A stretch of 63,490 bases of DNA from Aequorivita vitellina (GTDB taxonomy: Bacteria > Bacteroidota > Bacteroidia > Flavobacteriales > Flavobacteriaceae). A model generated the notes under the pieces. The model did not search any database. It was not told where the DNA came from and worked only from the letters and a program-made list of their open reading frames with translations. Of this stretch, positions 8,085-16,578 are shown piece after piece. The stretch is from contig NZ_JAIRBA010000024.1 of NCBI RefSeq assembly GCF_022008365.1, positions 1 through 63,490 of the forward strand, read 5' to 3'. The position numbers were made by a program, and so were the translations under genes. Positions within the stretch are counted from its first letter, which is position 1, and every line of letters begins with the position of its first letter.

Positions 8085-10020
8085 CTATACTCTAAACTCT
8101 AAATTCTAATAGCCCAGCAGTCTAGTTTCTAGCAGCGCAGCGATCTAGATTCTAATAGCGCAGCGGTCTAGACTCTATCAGCACAGCGATCTAGATTCTA
8201 ATAGCGCAGCGGTCTAGACTCTAGCAGCGCAGCGATCTAGATTCTAATAGCGCAGCGGTCTAGTCTCTTCGCTGAACAATACTGACATAACGCCATGCCC
8301 CAGCGGGGCAAAATATGGGTAGCCAAGAGCCCACCACGAAGCAAATGTCCCATAGGGACATAATATGTTTTTAATCGACCCATGTTAATTTAAAACCCTA
8401 ACCCTTCATCAACATCCCAGTCTATACTCTAGACTCTAGCAGCCCAGCGATCTAGATTCTAGCAGCGCAGCGATCTAGATTCTAATAGCGCAGCGGTCTA
8501 GACTCTTCGCTGAACAATACTGACCTAACGGCATACTGCCCCAACGGGGCAAAATATGGGTAGCCAAGAGCCCACCACGAAGCAAATGTCCCATAGGGAC
8601 ATAATATGTTTTTAATCGAACAATATTAATTTAAAGCCCTAACCCTTCATCTACATCCCAGTCTATACTCTAGACTCTAGCAGCCCAGCAGTCTAGTTTC
8701 TAGCAGCGCAGCGATCTAGATTCTAATAGCGCAGCGGTCTAGACTCTTCGCTGAACAATACTGACCTAACGACAAACTGCCCCAGCGGGGCAAAATATGG
8801 GTAGCCAAGAGCCCACCACGAAGCAAATGTTCCATAGGGACATAATATGTTTTTAATCGAACAATGTTAATTTAAAGTCCTAACCCTTCATCAACATCCC
8901 AGTCTATACTCTAGTCTCTATCAGCGCAGCGATCTAGTTTCTAGCAGCGCAGCGATCTAGATTCTAATAGCGCAGCGGTCTAGTCTCTTCCCTGAACAAT
9001 ACTGAACTAACGACAAACTGCCCCAGCGGGGCAAAATATTGGTAGCCAAGACATAATATGTTTATAATCTACCAATGTTAATTTAAAACCCTAACCCTTC
9101 ATCAACATCCCAGTCTATACTCTAGACTCTAGCAGCCCAGCAGTCTAGTTTCTAGCAGCGCAGCGATCTAGATTCTAATAGCGCAGCGGTCTAGTTTCTA
9201 TCAGCACAGCGGTCTAATCTCATCCCTCGACACAGGACTAGGAATTGACGGGTTTCTATTTTCTACCCAAATTAATACCTAACGACAAACTGCCCCAGCG
9301 GGGCAAAATATTGGTAGCCAAGAGTTCACCACAAAGCAAATGTCCCATAGGGACATAATATGTTTTTAATCGACCCATGTTAATTTAAAACCCTAACCCT
9401 TCATCTACATCCCAGTCTATACTCTAGACTCTAGCAGCCCAGCAGTCTAGCTTCTAGCAGCGCAGCGATCTAGATTCTAATAGCGCAGCGGTCTAGTCTC
9501 TTCGCTGAACAATACTGACCTAACGGCATACTGCCCCAGCGGGGCAAAATATTGGTAGCCAAGAGTCCACCACAAAGCAATTGTCCCGTAGGGACATAAT
9601 ATGTTTTTAATCGACCAATATTAATTTAAAGCCCTAACCCTTCATCAACATCCCAGTCTATACTCTAGTCTCTATCAGCGCAGCGGTCTAGGCTCTAATA
9701 GCGCAGCGGTCTAGTCTCTTCCCTGAACAATACTGAACTAACGACAAACTGCCCCAGCGGGGCAAAATATGGGTAGCCAAGAGCCCACCACGAAGCAATT
9801 GTCCCGTAGGGACATAATATGTTTTTAATCGAACCAATATTAATTTAAAGCCCTAACCCTTCATCTACATCCCAGTCTATACTCTAGTTTCCAGTAGCGC
9901 AGCGGTCTAGGCTCTAGCAGCGAAGCGATCTAGATTCTAATAGCGCAGCGGTCTATTTTCTATCAACACATCGATCTACTTTCCACAAATCCCAATTTAA
10001 AACCTTTAACCCTTCATCTA
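8085..10020. repeat. large tandem array, 241-bp period, built of hairpins and 23-bp sub-repeats
   Basis: Gene-free, between the divergently placed MATE gene and ppa. A first hairpin, TGCCCC-AGC-GGGGCA, starts at 8296, 8537, 8778, 9019, 9291, 9532 and 9750, giving spacings of 241, 241, 241, 272, 241 and 218 bp. About 35 bp after it most units carry a second hairpin, ATGTCCC-ATA-GGGACAT (8345-8361 in unit 1), changed to GTCCCGTAGGGAC in the last two units. Unit 4 has lost this hairpin; unit 5 carries an extra block near 9225-9285. Each unit then has CCTAACCCTTCATC and a run of 23-bp sub-repeats (GCGCAGCGATCTAGATTCTA and GCGCAGCGGTCTAGACTCTA variants). No protein, no spacer-like unique sequence. 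Confidence 0.93.
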
Positions 10021-10052
10021 CAATTGGTGTTTTTCATTTGTAAAGAAAGCAG

Positions 10053-10060
10053 TACTTTTG
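10053..10060 (+). promoter_or_regulatory. candidate -7 box of ppa
   Basis: TACTTTTG fits the Bacteroidota -7 consensus TAnnTTTG and lies 29 bp before the ppa ATG, immediately after the repeat array. The matching -33 element is only a T-rich stretch (about 10029-10035). Confidence 0.5.
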
Positions 10061-10089
10061 CACCCTCAAAATAAATTATAGAAAAGATC

Positions 10090-10602
10090 ATGAACAAGAC
10101 ATTCGACGTACTGATAGAAATTCCAAAAGGAAGCCGCAATAAATACGAATACGATTTTGAACTAAAGAAAATCCGCTTTGACCGTATGCTTTTTAGCAGC
10201 ATGATGTATCCTGCCGATTACGGCTTTATTCCTGAAACATACGCATTAGACGGCGACCCGTTAGATGTATTGGTGCTGGGCCACGAGCCTACTTTCCCAA
10301 TGTGTGTGATGGAGGTAAAGGCCATTGGCGTTTTCCACATGGCTGATGAAAAAGGTCCAGACGAAAAAATTATCTGTGTCCCCATGTCAGACCCAGTTTG
10401 GAACCAGTTAAATGACCTTCAAGACCTAAACCCTCATTTAATTAAAGAGATTGAACACTTCTTTAAAGTGTATAAAGATTTAGAAAAGAAACGTGTAGAT
10501 GTTGGTGGTTGGGGCGATGCCGCTGAAGCCATCGAGATTTTCGAACAGTGCGTAAAACGCTATGCCGCCACTCCCGAAGTACACGGACGCTTTAGTATTT
10601 AA
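10090..10602 (+). CDS. ppa: soluble inorganic pyrophosphatase (family I)
   Basis: A 170-residue cytosolic enzyme hydrolysing PPi to two phosphates with Mg2+. The family I signature DGDPLDVLV holds metal-binding aspartates; the upstream lysine/arginine and tyrosine residues (EIPKGSRNKYEYD, YPADYGFIP) that bind PPi are present. Length is normal for bacterial family I enzymes. The gene sits between the repeat array and a membrane-bound pyrophosphatase gene, so the cell has both a purely hydrolytic and an energy-conserving way to remove PPi. A 14-bp hairpin follows the stop codon. Confidence 0.95.
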   Translation: MNKTFDVLIEIPKGSRNKYEYDFELKKIRFDRMLFSSMMYPADYGFIPETYALDGDPLDVLVLGHEPTFPMCVMEVKAIGVFHMADEKGPDEKIICVPMSDPVWNQLNDLQDLNPHLIKEIEHFFKVYKDLEKKRVDVGGWGDAAEAIEIFEQCVKRYAATPEVHGRFSI

Positions 10603-10619
10603 AAAGATATAAGACAAAC

Positions 10620-10650
10620 AGACGTAAGACTTATTTTAAGTCTTACGTCT
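10620..10650 (+). terminator. strong hairpin after ppa
   Basis: Perfect 14-bp inverted repeat AGACGTAAGACTTA / TAAGTCTTACGTCT with a TTT loop, 18 bp after the ppa stop. It is not followed by a T-run, so it may be a non-canonical terminator or an RNA-stabilising hairpin. The arm sequence resembles the nearby CTACGTC heptad repeats and may derive from them. Confidence 0.6.
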
Positions 10651-11025
10651 ACGTCCTACGTCCTCTAGTCCTACGTTTTACATCCTTTACGTCACTGCAC
10701 TTCAGCCAAAAGTATTGAATAGCCATAGCGCCTTAGCTCGGGGATAAAAGTGTTATAACCAATCCGGCTTTAGCCAAATATTTCCAAAATATACAAACTA
10801 CCTATTTAGACCTAACTAGCTTTTAATTAGTTGTTTATTTATAGCATACTTTAAACCTAAAATATTGAATATCCAACCTCAAAGTATCTTTTAAAGCAAA
10901 TCAGATTATAGACTAATATTGGTTGAAAGCCTAGTCATCTGTCTCAATATCAAGCCCTCTCAAGTCTCACATCTTACATCTCATATCTCCCATTTATCCT
11001 CTAGCGTCTAACGTCTAAAAAAACG
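10651..11025. other. gene-free spacer between ppa and hppA
   Basis: No supported reading frame. It begins with degenerate CTACGTC-type heptads (10648-10692) and near its end holds CTCACAT/TCTAACG-type heptads (about 10955-11020). The central part is plain A+T-rich sequence. Confidence 0.6.
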
Positions 11026-11056
11026 TTTCGTATCCCAATCCATTTTCCTATTTTTG
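11026..11056 (+). promoter_or_regulatory. candidate hppA promoter
   Basis: TTTCG at 11026-11030, an 18-bp spacer, then TATTTTTG at 11049-11056, matching the Bacteroidota -7 consensus TAnnTTTG. The leader to the ATG would be about 35 nt. Confidence 0.55.
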
Positions 11057-11096
11057 CAATCGCATTTTTAACAACCAACCTTAATTTATAAAATAT

Positions 11097-13631
11097 ATGG
11101 AATCAATGATGATTTATGCCCCTATAGCGATGGCGATAGTAGGCTTGCTTTTTATGGCCGTTAAACGTTCTTGGGTAATGAAACAAAACCCAGGGGATGG
11201 GAAAATGAAAGAAATTAGCGACCACATTTATGAAGGTGCCTTAGCTTTCTTAAACGCTGAATACAGACTGTTGGCAGTTTTTGTTGTAATAGTGAGTATA
11301 GCGCTAGCCGTTGTTTCGTACGTAGTACCAACAACCCACGTGTTAATAGTTATTGCCTTTATATTTGGTGCTATATTTTCTGCCCTTGCCGGAAATATGG
11401 GTATGAAAATAGCAACCAAAACAAACGTTCGTACCACACAAGCTGCCCGTACAAGCTTGCCAGAAGCTCTTAAAATTTCTTTTGGCGGCGGTACCGTAAT
11501 GGGACTCGGAGTTGCAGGTCTTGCTGTACTCGGACTTACCTTGTTTTTTATTATTTTCTTTCACGTATTTATGAACGGGGTTTGGGAACCTACCACCATT
11601 GATGGTGTTACTATGTCGCCACAGGAACTTATGACCATCGTTCTGGAAACCTTGGCGGGCTTCTCTTTGGGCGCAGAGTCTATTGCCTTATTTGCTAGAG
11701 TAGGAGGAGGTATTTACACCAAAGCTGCTGATGTAGGAGCAGATTTAGTTGGAAAAGTTGAAGCAGGAATCCCAGAAGACGATCCGCGTAACCCAGCAAC
11801 TATAGCCGATAACGTTGGCGATAATGTGGGTGACGTTGCCGGAATGGGAGCCGATTTATTTGGTAGCTATGTTGCAACCGTACTCGCAGCCATGGTTTTA
11901 GGAAACTACGTTATAAAAGACATGGGCGGCGCAATTGCTGATGCGTTTGGCGGGATAGGTCCTATCTTGCTGCCAATGGCTATTGCAGGAGTAGGTATTA
12001 TTATCTCGGTAATAGGAACTATGCTTGTGAAAATAAAAAGTAACGACGCAAAAGAAGCACAAGTTATGGGTGCTTTAAATATTGGTAACTGGGTTTCAAT
12101 AATTCTTGTGGCTATTTCTTGTTTTGCTCTTGTAAAATGGATGCTTCCTGAAACTATGAATATGAGCTTCTTCGGCGAAGGACTTCAAGAAATTTCTTCG
12201 ATGCGCGTGTTTTATGCCACCTTAGTAGGTTTGGTTGTTGGCGCTGGTATTTCCTCAGTTACTGAATTCTACACAGGACTTGGTAAAAAACCAATTCTTA
12301 AAATAGTGCAACAATCATCTACCGGTGCCGGAACCAATATTATCGCTGGTTTGGCAACAGGAATGATTTCTACATTTCCATCTGTTTTGCTTTTTGCAGG
12401 TGCTATTTGGGCATCGTATGCTTTTGCTGGCTTTTACGGAGTAGCCCTTGCTGCTTCTGCTATGATGGCCACAACCGCAATGCAACTCGCTATTGATGCC
12501 TTTGGCCCTATCAGCGATAACGCTGGTGGTATAGCCGAAATGAGTGAACAAGATCCTATTGTTCGCGAACGTACCGATATTTTAGATTCAGTGGGTAATA
12601 CCACCGCCGCTACTGGTAAAGGATTTGCAATCGCTTCGGCTGCTTTAACTTCATTAGCACTCTTTGCAGCCTATGTTACATTTACAGGTATTGACGGTAT
12701 TAACATTTTTAAAGCCCCAGTTCTCGCAATGCTCTTCGTGGGAGGGATGATTCCCGTTGTATTTTCTGCTTTGGCTATGAATGCCGTTGGAAAAGCTGCA
12801 ATGGAAATGGTAAACGAAGTGAGAAGACAGTTCCGCGATATTCCAGGAATTATGGAAGGTACCGGAACTCCCGAATATGCCAAATGTGTTGATATTTCTA
12901 CCAAAGCAGCGCTAAGGGAAATGTTAATTCCGGGTGTGTTAACCATCGGATTTCCTATTGCTATTGCATTTATTCCAATGCTATTTGGTATGGGCAATAT
13001 GGCTATCGCCGAAATGCTTGGAGGCTATATGGCAGGTGTAACCGTAAGTGGTGTGCTTTGGGCTATCTTCCAAAACAACGCTGGTGGCGCTTGGGATAAC
13101 GCTAAAAAATCTTTTGAAGCAGGGGTAATGATCGATGGCGAAATGACCTATAAAGGTAGCGAAGCTCACAAAGCAGCTGTAACAGGTGATACCGTTGGCG
13201 ATCCGTTTAAAGATACTTCAGGCCCTTCAATGAATATTTTAATTAAACTTACATGCTTAATCGGACTTGTTATTGCGCCTATTCTTGGAGGTCACGGAAA
13301 TGAAGTAGTCGCTTCAGAAACCTCTTCTGAAGAAGTTTACTTTATAGATGCTGAAGGTAACAAAACCATTTTAACCGAAAAACAAGTTCAGTATATCGAA
13401 ACTGGAAGTACGATGGTTGAAGGTGATAACCTAAAAGATAAAACCGAAACTGTAGTTGAAATGTTGAAAAACGATAACAACAATCAAGTAACTGCCAATG
13501 TAACGATTACGAAAACTGTTGATGGCGTTGAAACTACCGAAACCAAAACCTTCACCGGCACCGAAGAAGAAGTGCGCGCCCAATTAAAGGACGTTGAAGG
13601 AATGAAGATTAAAATTAAAGATAAAGAATAA
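11097..13631 (+). CDS. hppA: membrane-bound cation-translocating pyrophosphatase, K+-dependent type, with C-terminal extension
   Basis: An 844-residue multi-helix membrane enzyme that couples PPi hydrolysis to H+ and/or Na+ pumping. The catalytic segment [20 protein letters not shown] followed by [20 protein letters not shown] is intact, as is a second aspartate-rich loop ([18 protein letters not shown]). [10 protein letters not shown] has Ala and Gly at the two positions that mark the K+-dependent subfamily. The family core ends near residue 729 ([12 protein letters not shown]). About 115 extra residues follow: hydrophilic, acidic, with beta-hairpin-like text ([32 protein letters not shown]). 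This extension is longer than in ordinary family members. H+ versus Na+ specificity is not certain from sequence alone. Confidence 0.95.
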   Translation: MESMMIYAPIAMAIVGLLFMAVKRSWVMKQNPGDGKMKEISDHIYEGALAFLNAEYRLLAVFVVIVSIALAVVSYVVPTTHVLIVIAFIFGAIFSALAGNMGMKIATKTNVRTTQAARTSLPEALKISFGGGTVMGLGVAGLAVLGLTLFFIIFFHVFMNGVWEPTTIDGVTMSPQELMTIVLETLAGFSLGAESIALFARVGGGIYTKAADVGADLVGKVEAGIPEDDPRNPATIADNVGDNVGDVAGMGADLFGSYVATVLAAMVLGNYVIKDMGGAIADAFGGIGPILLPMAIAGVGIIISVIGTMLVKIKSNDAKEAQVMGALNIGNWVSIILVAISCFALVKWMLPETMNMSFFGEGLQEISSMRVFYATLVGLVVGAGISSVTEFYTGLGKKPILKIVQQSSTGAGTNIIAGLATGMISTFPSVLLFAGAIWASYAFAGFYGVALAASAMMATTAMQLAIDAFGPISDNAGGIAEMSEQDPIVRERTDILDSVGNTTAATGKGFAIASAALTSLALFAAYVTFTGIDGINIFKAPVLAMLFVGGMIPVVFSALAMNAVGKAAMEMVNEVRRQFRDIPGIMEGTGTPEYAKCVDISTKAALREMLIPGVLTIGFPIAIAFIPMLFGMGNMAIAEMLGGYMAGVTVSGVLWAIFQNNAGGAWDNAKKSFEAGVMIDGEMTYKGSEAHKAAVTGDTVGDPFKDTSGPSMNILIKLTCLIGLVIAPILGGHGNEVVASETSSEEVYFIDAEGNKTILTEKQVQYIETGSTMVEGDNLKDKTETVVEMLKNDNNNQVTANVTITKTVDGVETTETKTFTGTEEEVRAQLKDVEGMKIKIKDKE

Positions 13632-13657
13632 CGGAGAAATCCTAATTATATATTTCA

Positions 13658-13721
13658 GACCCCAAAGGTTAAAACTTGTCCGCTGAAGCTTTTTCAGCCA
13701 AGGAGGAAAACCTTTGGGGTC
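13658..13721 (+). terminator. nested hairpin after hppA
   Basis: Perfect 13-bp outer stem GACCCCAAAGGTT (13658-13670) / AACCTTTGGGGTC (13709-13721), enclosing a perfect 6-bp inner stem GCTGAA/TTCAGC (13682-13698). It starts 26 bp after the hppA stop and is followed by TTGTCTTTT. Most likely a terminator. The nested stem and the AGGAGG in the loop are unusual; a small structured RNA is an alternative. Confidence 0.65.
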
Positions 13722-14102
13722 TTGTCTTTTATCAGCTTATCAAAAACAATAAGCTCCTAGATAAACCAGTAAAGCATAAATTCTAATCCCATCCCTCAAC
13801 GGTCTTGTTCTATGTCAAGAAGTAAGTGCTCCCCACCCGTGAAGGATGGCCCGCTCCAACGGGTCGAGGTGGGTTTATGTGAAATAGTCCCAAAGCCCAA
13901 CCCCCCAACTATAAGAAACTCATTTTCTCCGTAAGCTACAAACTGAATTAAAGTCGTTTATCCAACCCGTCAAAAATCCCAAGTCAAACCATCCTACGTC
14001 TGCCAAGTCCTCTTTCCTCTTTTTTCCCTATCTCTTCCCGCTTTCCTCTTTTTTCAAATTCACTTTAAAACTATTCCCATTTTTCACTATCTTGGCACAG
14101 CT
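13722..14102. other. gene-free spacer with one possible RNA structure
   Basis: No supported gene. At 13832-13873 the sequence can pair CCCACC with GGTGGG or CCCGT with ACGGG, two mutually exclusive short stems. The end (13980-14060) is pyrimidine-rich (CTTTCCTCTTTT). A weak -7-like TATCTTGG lies at 14088-14095, just before the MgtC-like gene. Confidence 0.4.
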
Positions 14103-15368
14103 ATGAATTATCACGACATTGTTACCTTAGCAATCGCCTTTGGTTTGGGGATGCTTGTAGGACTTCAAAGACAAAAAAGCGACCACGAAATGGCTGGGGT
14201 TCGCACATTTACCCTCATCTCAATTATGGGAGTGGTTTCCGCTTTTTTGGCGCGCGATTTCAATAACCCCTTTATCCTTCCCGTACTCGGCATTTGCCTT
14301 ACCGCTTTGCTGGTAACCGCCAATATTATAAAACTCAAAAAACTAAACGATACCGATATAGGCCAAACTACCGAAGTTGCCGCACTGCTAATGTTTGCCG
14401 TAGGCGCCTATTTGGTGATGGGCGATCGGGTTATCGCCGTAATTGTAGGAGGAGCTATGGCTATTCTTTTATATGTGAAAGAACACCTCCATAGCTTTAT
14501 CGAAAAACTCAGCGAAAAAGACCTCGCTGCCATAATGACTTTCGCAGGAATTTCATTAATAATTCTCCCCCTGTTACCCGATAAAACCTATGGCCCGCTC
14601 GATGTTTTAAATCCCCGAAATATCTGGCTAATGGTCACCTTAATTGTTGGTATTAGCGTTGTGGGTTATTTCATATATAAATTTGTTGGCAAGAAAGTAG
14701 GGGTAATTTCTAACGGAATTCTTGGCGGACTTATCAGCAGTACCGCTACCACCGTAAGCTATGCTAGAAAAACAAAAGATAGCGATGCAATTAATAAAAT
14801 GGCCGCTTTTGTAATTACTACGGCTTCGGCAGTTGCCTTGGTGCGGGTTTTAATTGAAGTGAGCGTAGTTGTTCCCGAAAAACTACCCGAGCTACTATTA
14901 CCACTGCTTACAGTCTTAGTGCTAATGGCTATTTTATGCGGCGGCTTATTTTATATCATTAGTAAAAATGGGGGAGATGAAGCAATGCCCGAACCCAAAA
15001 ACCCAGCCCAATTTAAAGCTGCGCTAATCTTCGGCTTACTTTATGGAGCAATTTTACTGGCCGTTGCCTTTACCAAACAGGAATTCGGTAGTGAAGCGCT
15101 CTATGTGGTTGCCATTATAAGCGGATTAACCGATGTTGATGCAATTACATTGTCACTATCACAAATGATGAAAACTGAAGGCTTAAGCACTGCCACCGGC
15201 TGGCGACTTATTTTACTAGCATCCCTTTCTAATTTGTTGTTTAAAGGAATTATGGCGGCCGTTCTCGGTACACGACAGTTGGCAAAATGGGTGGGTATCT
15301 CCTTCGGAGTTACAATTGTTTTCGGTCTCTTGCTTATGCTAATATGGCCCGAAAATTGGCACTTTTAA
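14103..15368 (+). CDS. MgtC/SapB-domain membrane protein with DUF4010
   Basis: A 421-residue inner-membrane protein with about 11 hydrophobic segments. The N-terminal third matches the MgtC/SapB domain (FGLGMLVGLQRQ, EMAGVRTFTLISIMGVVSA). The C-terminal part fits DUF4010, with GILGGLISSTATTVSYARK near residue 205 and SGLTDVDAITLSLSQM near 345. MgtC-type proteins are linked to growth at low Mg2+ and to modulation of phosphate uptake or ATP synthase in other bacteria; whether this larger version does the same is inference. It stands among pyrophosphatase, App1-like and polyphosphate kinase genes, which fits a phosphate/magnesium theme. Confidence 0.85.
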   Translation: MNYHDIVTLAIAFGLGMLVGLQRQKSDHEMAGVRTFTLISIMGVVSAFLARDFNNPFILPVLGICLTALLVTANIIKLKKLNDTDIGQTTEVAALLMFAVGAYLVMGDRVIAVIVGGAMAILLYVKEHLHSFIEKLSEKDLAAIMTFAGISLIILPLLPDKTYGPLDVLNPRNIWLMVTLIVGISVVGYFIYKFVGKKVGVISNGILGGLISSTATTVSYARKTKDSDAINKMAAFVITTASAVALVRVLIEVSVVVPEKLPELLLPLLTVLVLMAILCGGLFYIISKNGGDEAMPEPKNPAQFKAALIFGLLYGAILLAVAFTKQEFGSEALYVVAIISGLTDVDAITLSLSQMMKTEGLSTATGWRLILLASLSNLLFKGIMAAVLGTRQLAKWVGISFGVTIVFGLLLMLIWPENWHF

Positions 15369-15387
15369 TGTGAATATTTATCCTATG

Positions 15388-15402
15388 AGGTTTCCAAAAC
15401 CT
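15388..15402. repeat. short hairpin repeat AGGTTT/AAACCT
   Basis: AGGTTT-CCA-AAACCT hairpin followed by GATGGTCTAATT. The same layout (hairpin then GATAGGTCTAATT) occurs after paaY at 39090-39125, so this is a dispersed repeat, perhaps acting as a terminator for the MgtC-like gene. Confidence 0.5.
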
Positions 15403-15434
15403 TGATGGTCTAATTAAAACCCAATCTTCCGCAA

Positions 15435-16466
15435 ATGCTTAAAAAAGACCCTATACAAATCATCACCTTCCGAAGTTATGGAACAACAAACCATTTGTAT
15501 GTGAAAGGGCGTGCCATTGAAGATGAAAATATCAACCATTCAAAAACAGGCTTTTTTAATTTGCTGTGGAATAGTTGGAAGCGTTTTGAAACCGATAAAG
15601 TAAAAAATGCAACACTATTACTAAGCCTCCCCGATGGAAGAACCATTGAGACAATCACCGATGCGCAAGGTTATTTTTTAATAGATACTATTTTTGAAAA
15701 CCTGCGCCCCTTAACCGATGAAGAGAGTTGGCTTCATTACACCATTTCCTTTGCCAATAAAAATATAGGTCGAAATATTCAACTTGGAAATCGTTTTAAA
15801 GGCGAAATTTTAATCCCTCACTTAATTGCAAATACTACTTCCGATGGCGCCAAATTTGGAATAATTAGCGATATAGACGATACCATTTTGCACACTGGCC
15901 TAACCTCTCGGTTAAAATGGCAGGTAGTGAAAAACACAATTTTTAAAAGAGCTGAAAAACGAATTCCGTTGGAAGGGGCTGCAGCGTTTTATAAGAAATT
16001 GCACGACGGAAAATCGGGAAATGAATGCAACCCTATTTTTTACGTAAGCCACAGTCCGTGGAACCTTTACAGTTATTTGGAAATATTTCTGGAAAAGAAT
16101 AGTTTTTTAAAAGGCCCAATTCTGCTTCGCGATTTTGTAAACCCATTGGCCAAAATTTTCACCCCAAAAACTTCCGACAATGAAAAGCCGCAAAAACAAA
16201 AAGAAATTATAAATATTTTGAAAACCTACCCCAAGCTACCCTTTATATTAATTGGCGACAGCGGCGAACACGACCCCGATATCTATACCGAAATCGCCGA
16301 AGCCCACCCCGAACGCATCCTCGCAATCTACCTGCGAAACGTAAACCACAAACGCAAAATGCTGCGCGTAAAAGGACTTTTTAAAGATTATGAAACTGTC
16401 CCAGTGCTTTTAGTTGAAGATAGCGAAGCCGCAATTACCCACGCAAAACAAAACGGGTTTATTTAA
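15435..16466 (+). CDS. App1-like (DUF2183) phosphatase-domain protein
   Basis: A 343-residue cytosolic protein. The N-terminal half (to about 135) is beta-rich. The second half holds the DUF2183/App1 catalytic region with the HAD-type motif ISDIDDTILHTG (DxDxT) at about residues 145-156, FYVSHSPWNLY, and a late acidic motif LIGDSGEHDPDIY. Yeast App1 is a Mg2+-dependent phosphatidate phosphatase; bacterial homologues are poorly characterised, so phospholipid phosphatase activity is inferred from family. All core catalytic residues are visible. The gene follows the MgtC-like gene by 66 bp with a hairpin between. Confidence 0.85.
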   Translation: MLKKDPIQIITFRSYGTTNHLYVKGRAIEDENINHSKTGFFNLLWNSWKRFETDKVKNATLLLSLPDGRTIETITDAQGYFLIDTIFENLRPLTDEESWLHYTISFANKNIGRNIQLGNRFKGEILIPHLIANTTSDGAKFGIISDIDDTILHTGLTSRLKWQVVKNTIFKRAEKRIPLEGAAAFYKKLHDGKSGNECNPIFYVSHSPWNLYSYLEIFLEKNSFLKGPILLRDFVNPLAKIFTPKTSDNEKPQKQKEIINILKTYPKLPFILIGDSGEHDPDIYTEIAEAHPERILAIYLRNVNHKRKMLRVKGLFKDYETVPVLLVEDSEAAITHAKQNGFI

Positions 16467-16484
16467 GATATCTCAGAGACAACT

Positions 16485-16575
16485 CGACAACCGACAACCG
16501 ACAACCGACAACCAACAACCGACAACTGACAACCGACAACCGACAACCGACAACCGACACCCGACAACCGACACC
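16485..16575. repeat. 7-bp tandem repeat (CGACAAC)
   Basis: Thirteen head-to-tail heptanucleotides, mostly CGACAAC with CAACAAC, TGACAAC and CGACACC variants. The array fills almost the whole gap between the convergent App1-like and ppk1 genes and ends 3 bp from the ppk1 stop codon. Confidence 0.92.
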
Positions 16576-16578
16576 CCA

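Noticed and set aside
8085-10020. CRISPR array
   Set aside because: The repeats are tandem 241-bp units and 23-bp sub-repeats with no unique spacers of constant length, and no cas genes are present.
13801-13880. Riboswitch or structured RNA before the MgtC-like gene
   Set aside because: Only two short mutually exclusive stems can be drawn; I could not match any known Mg2+ or other riboswitch fold, and it is 220 bp from the gene.
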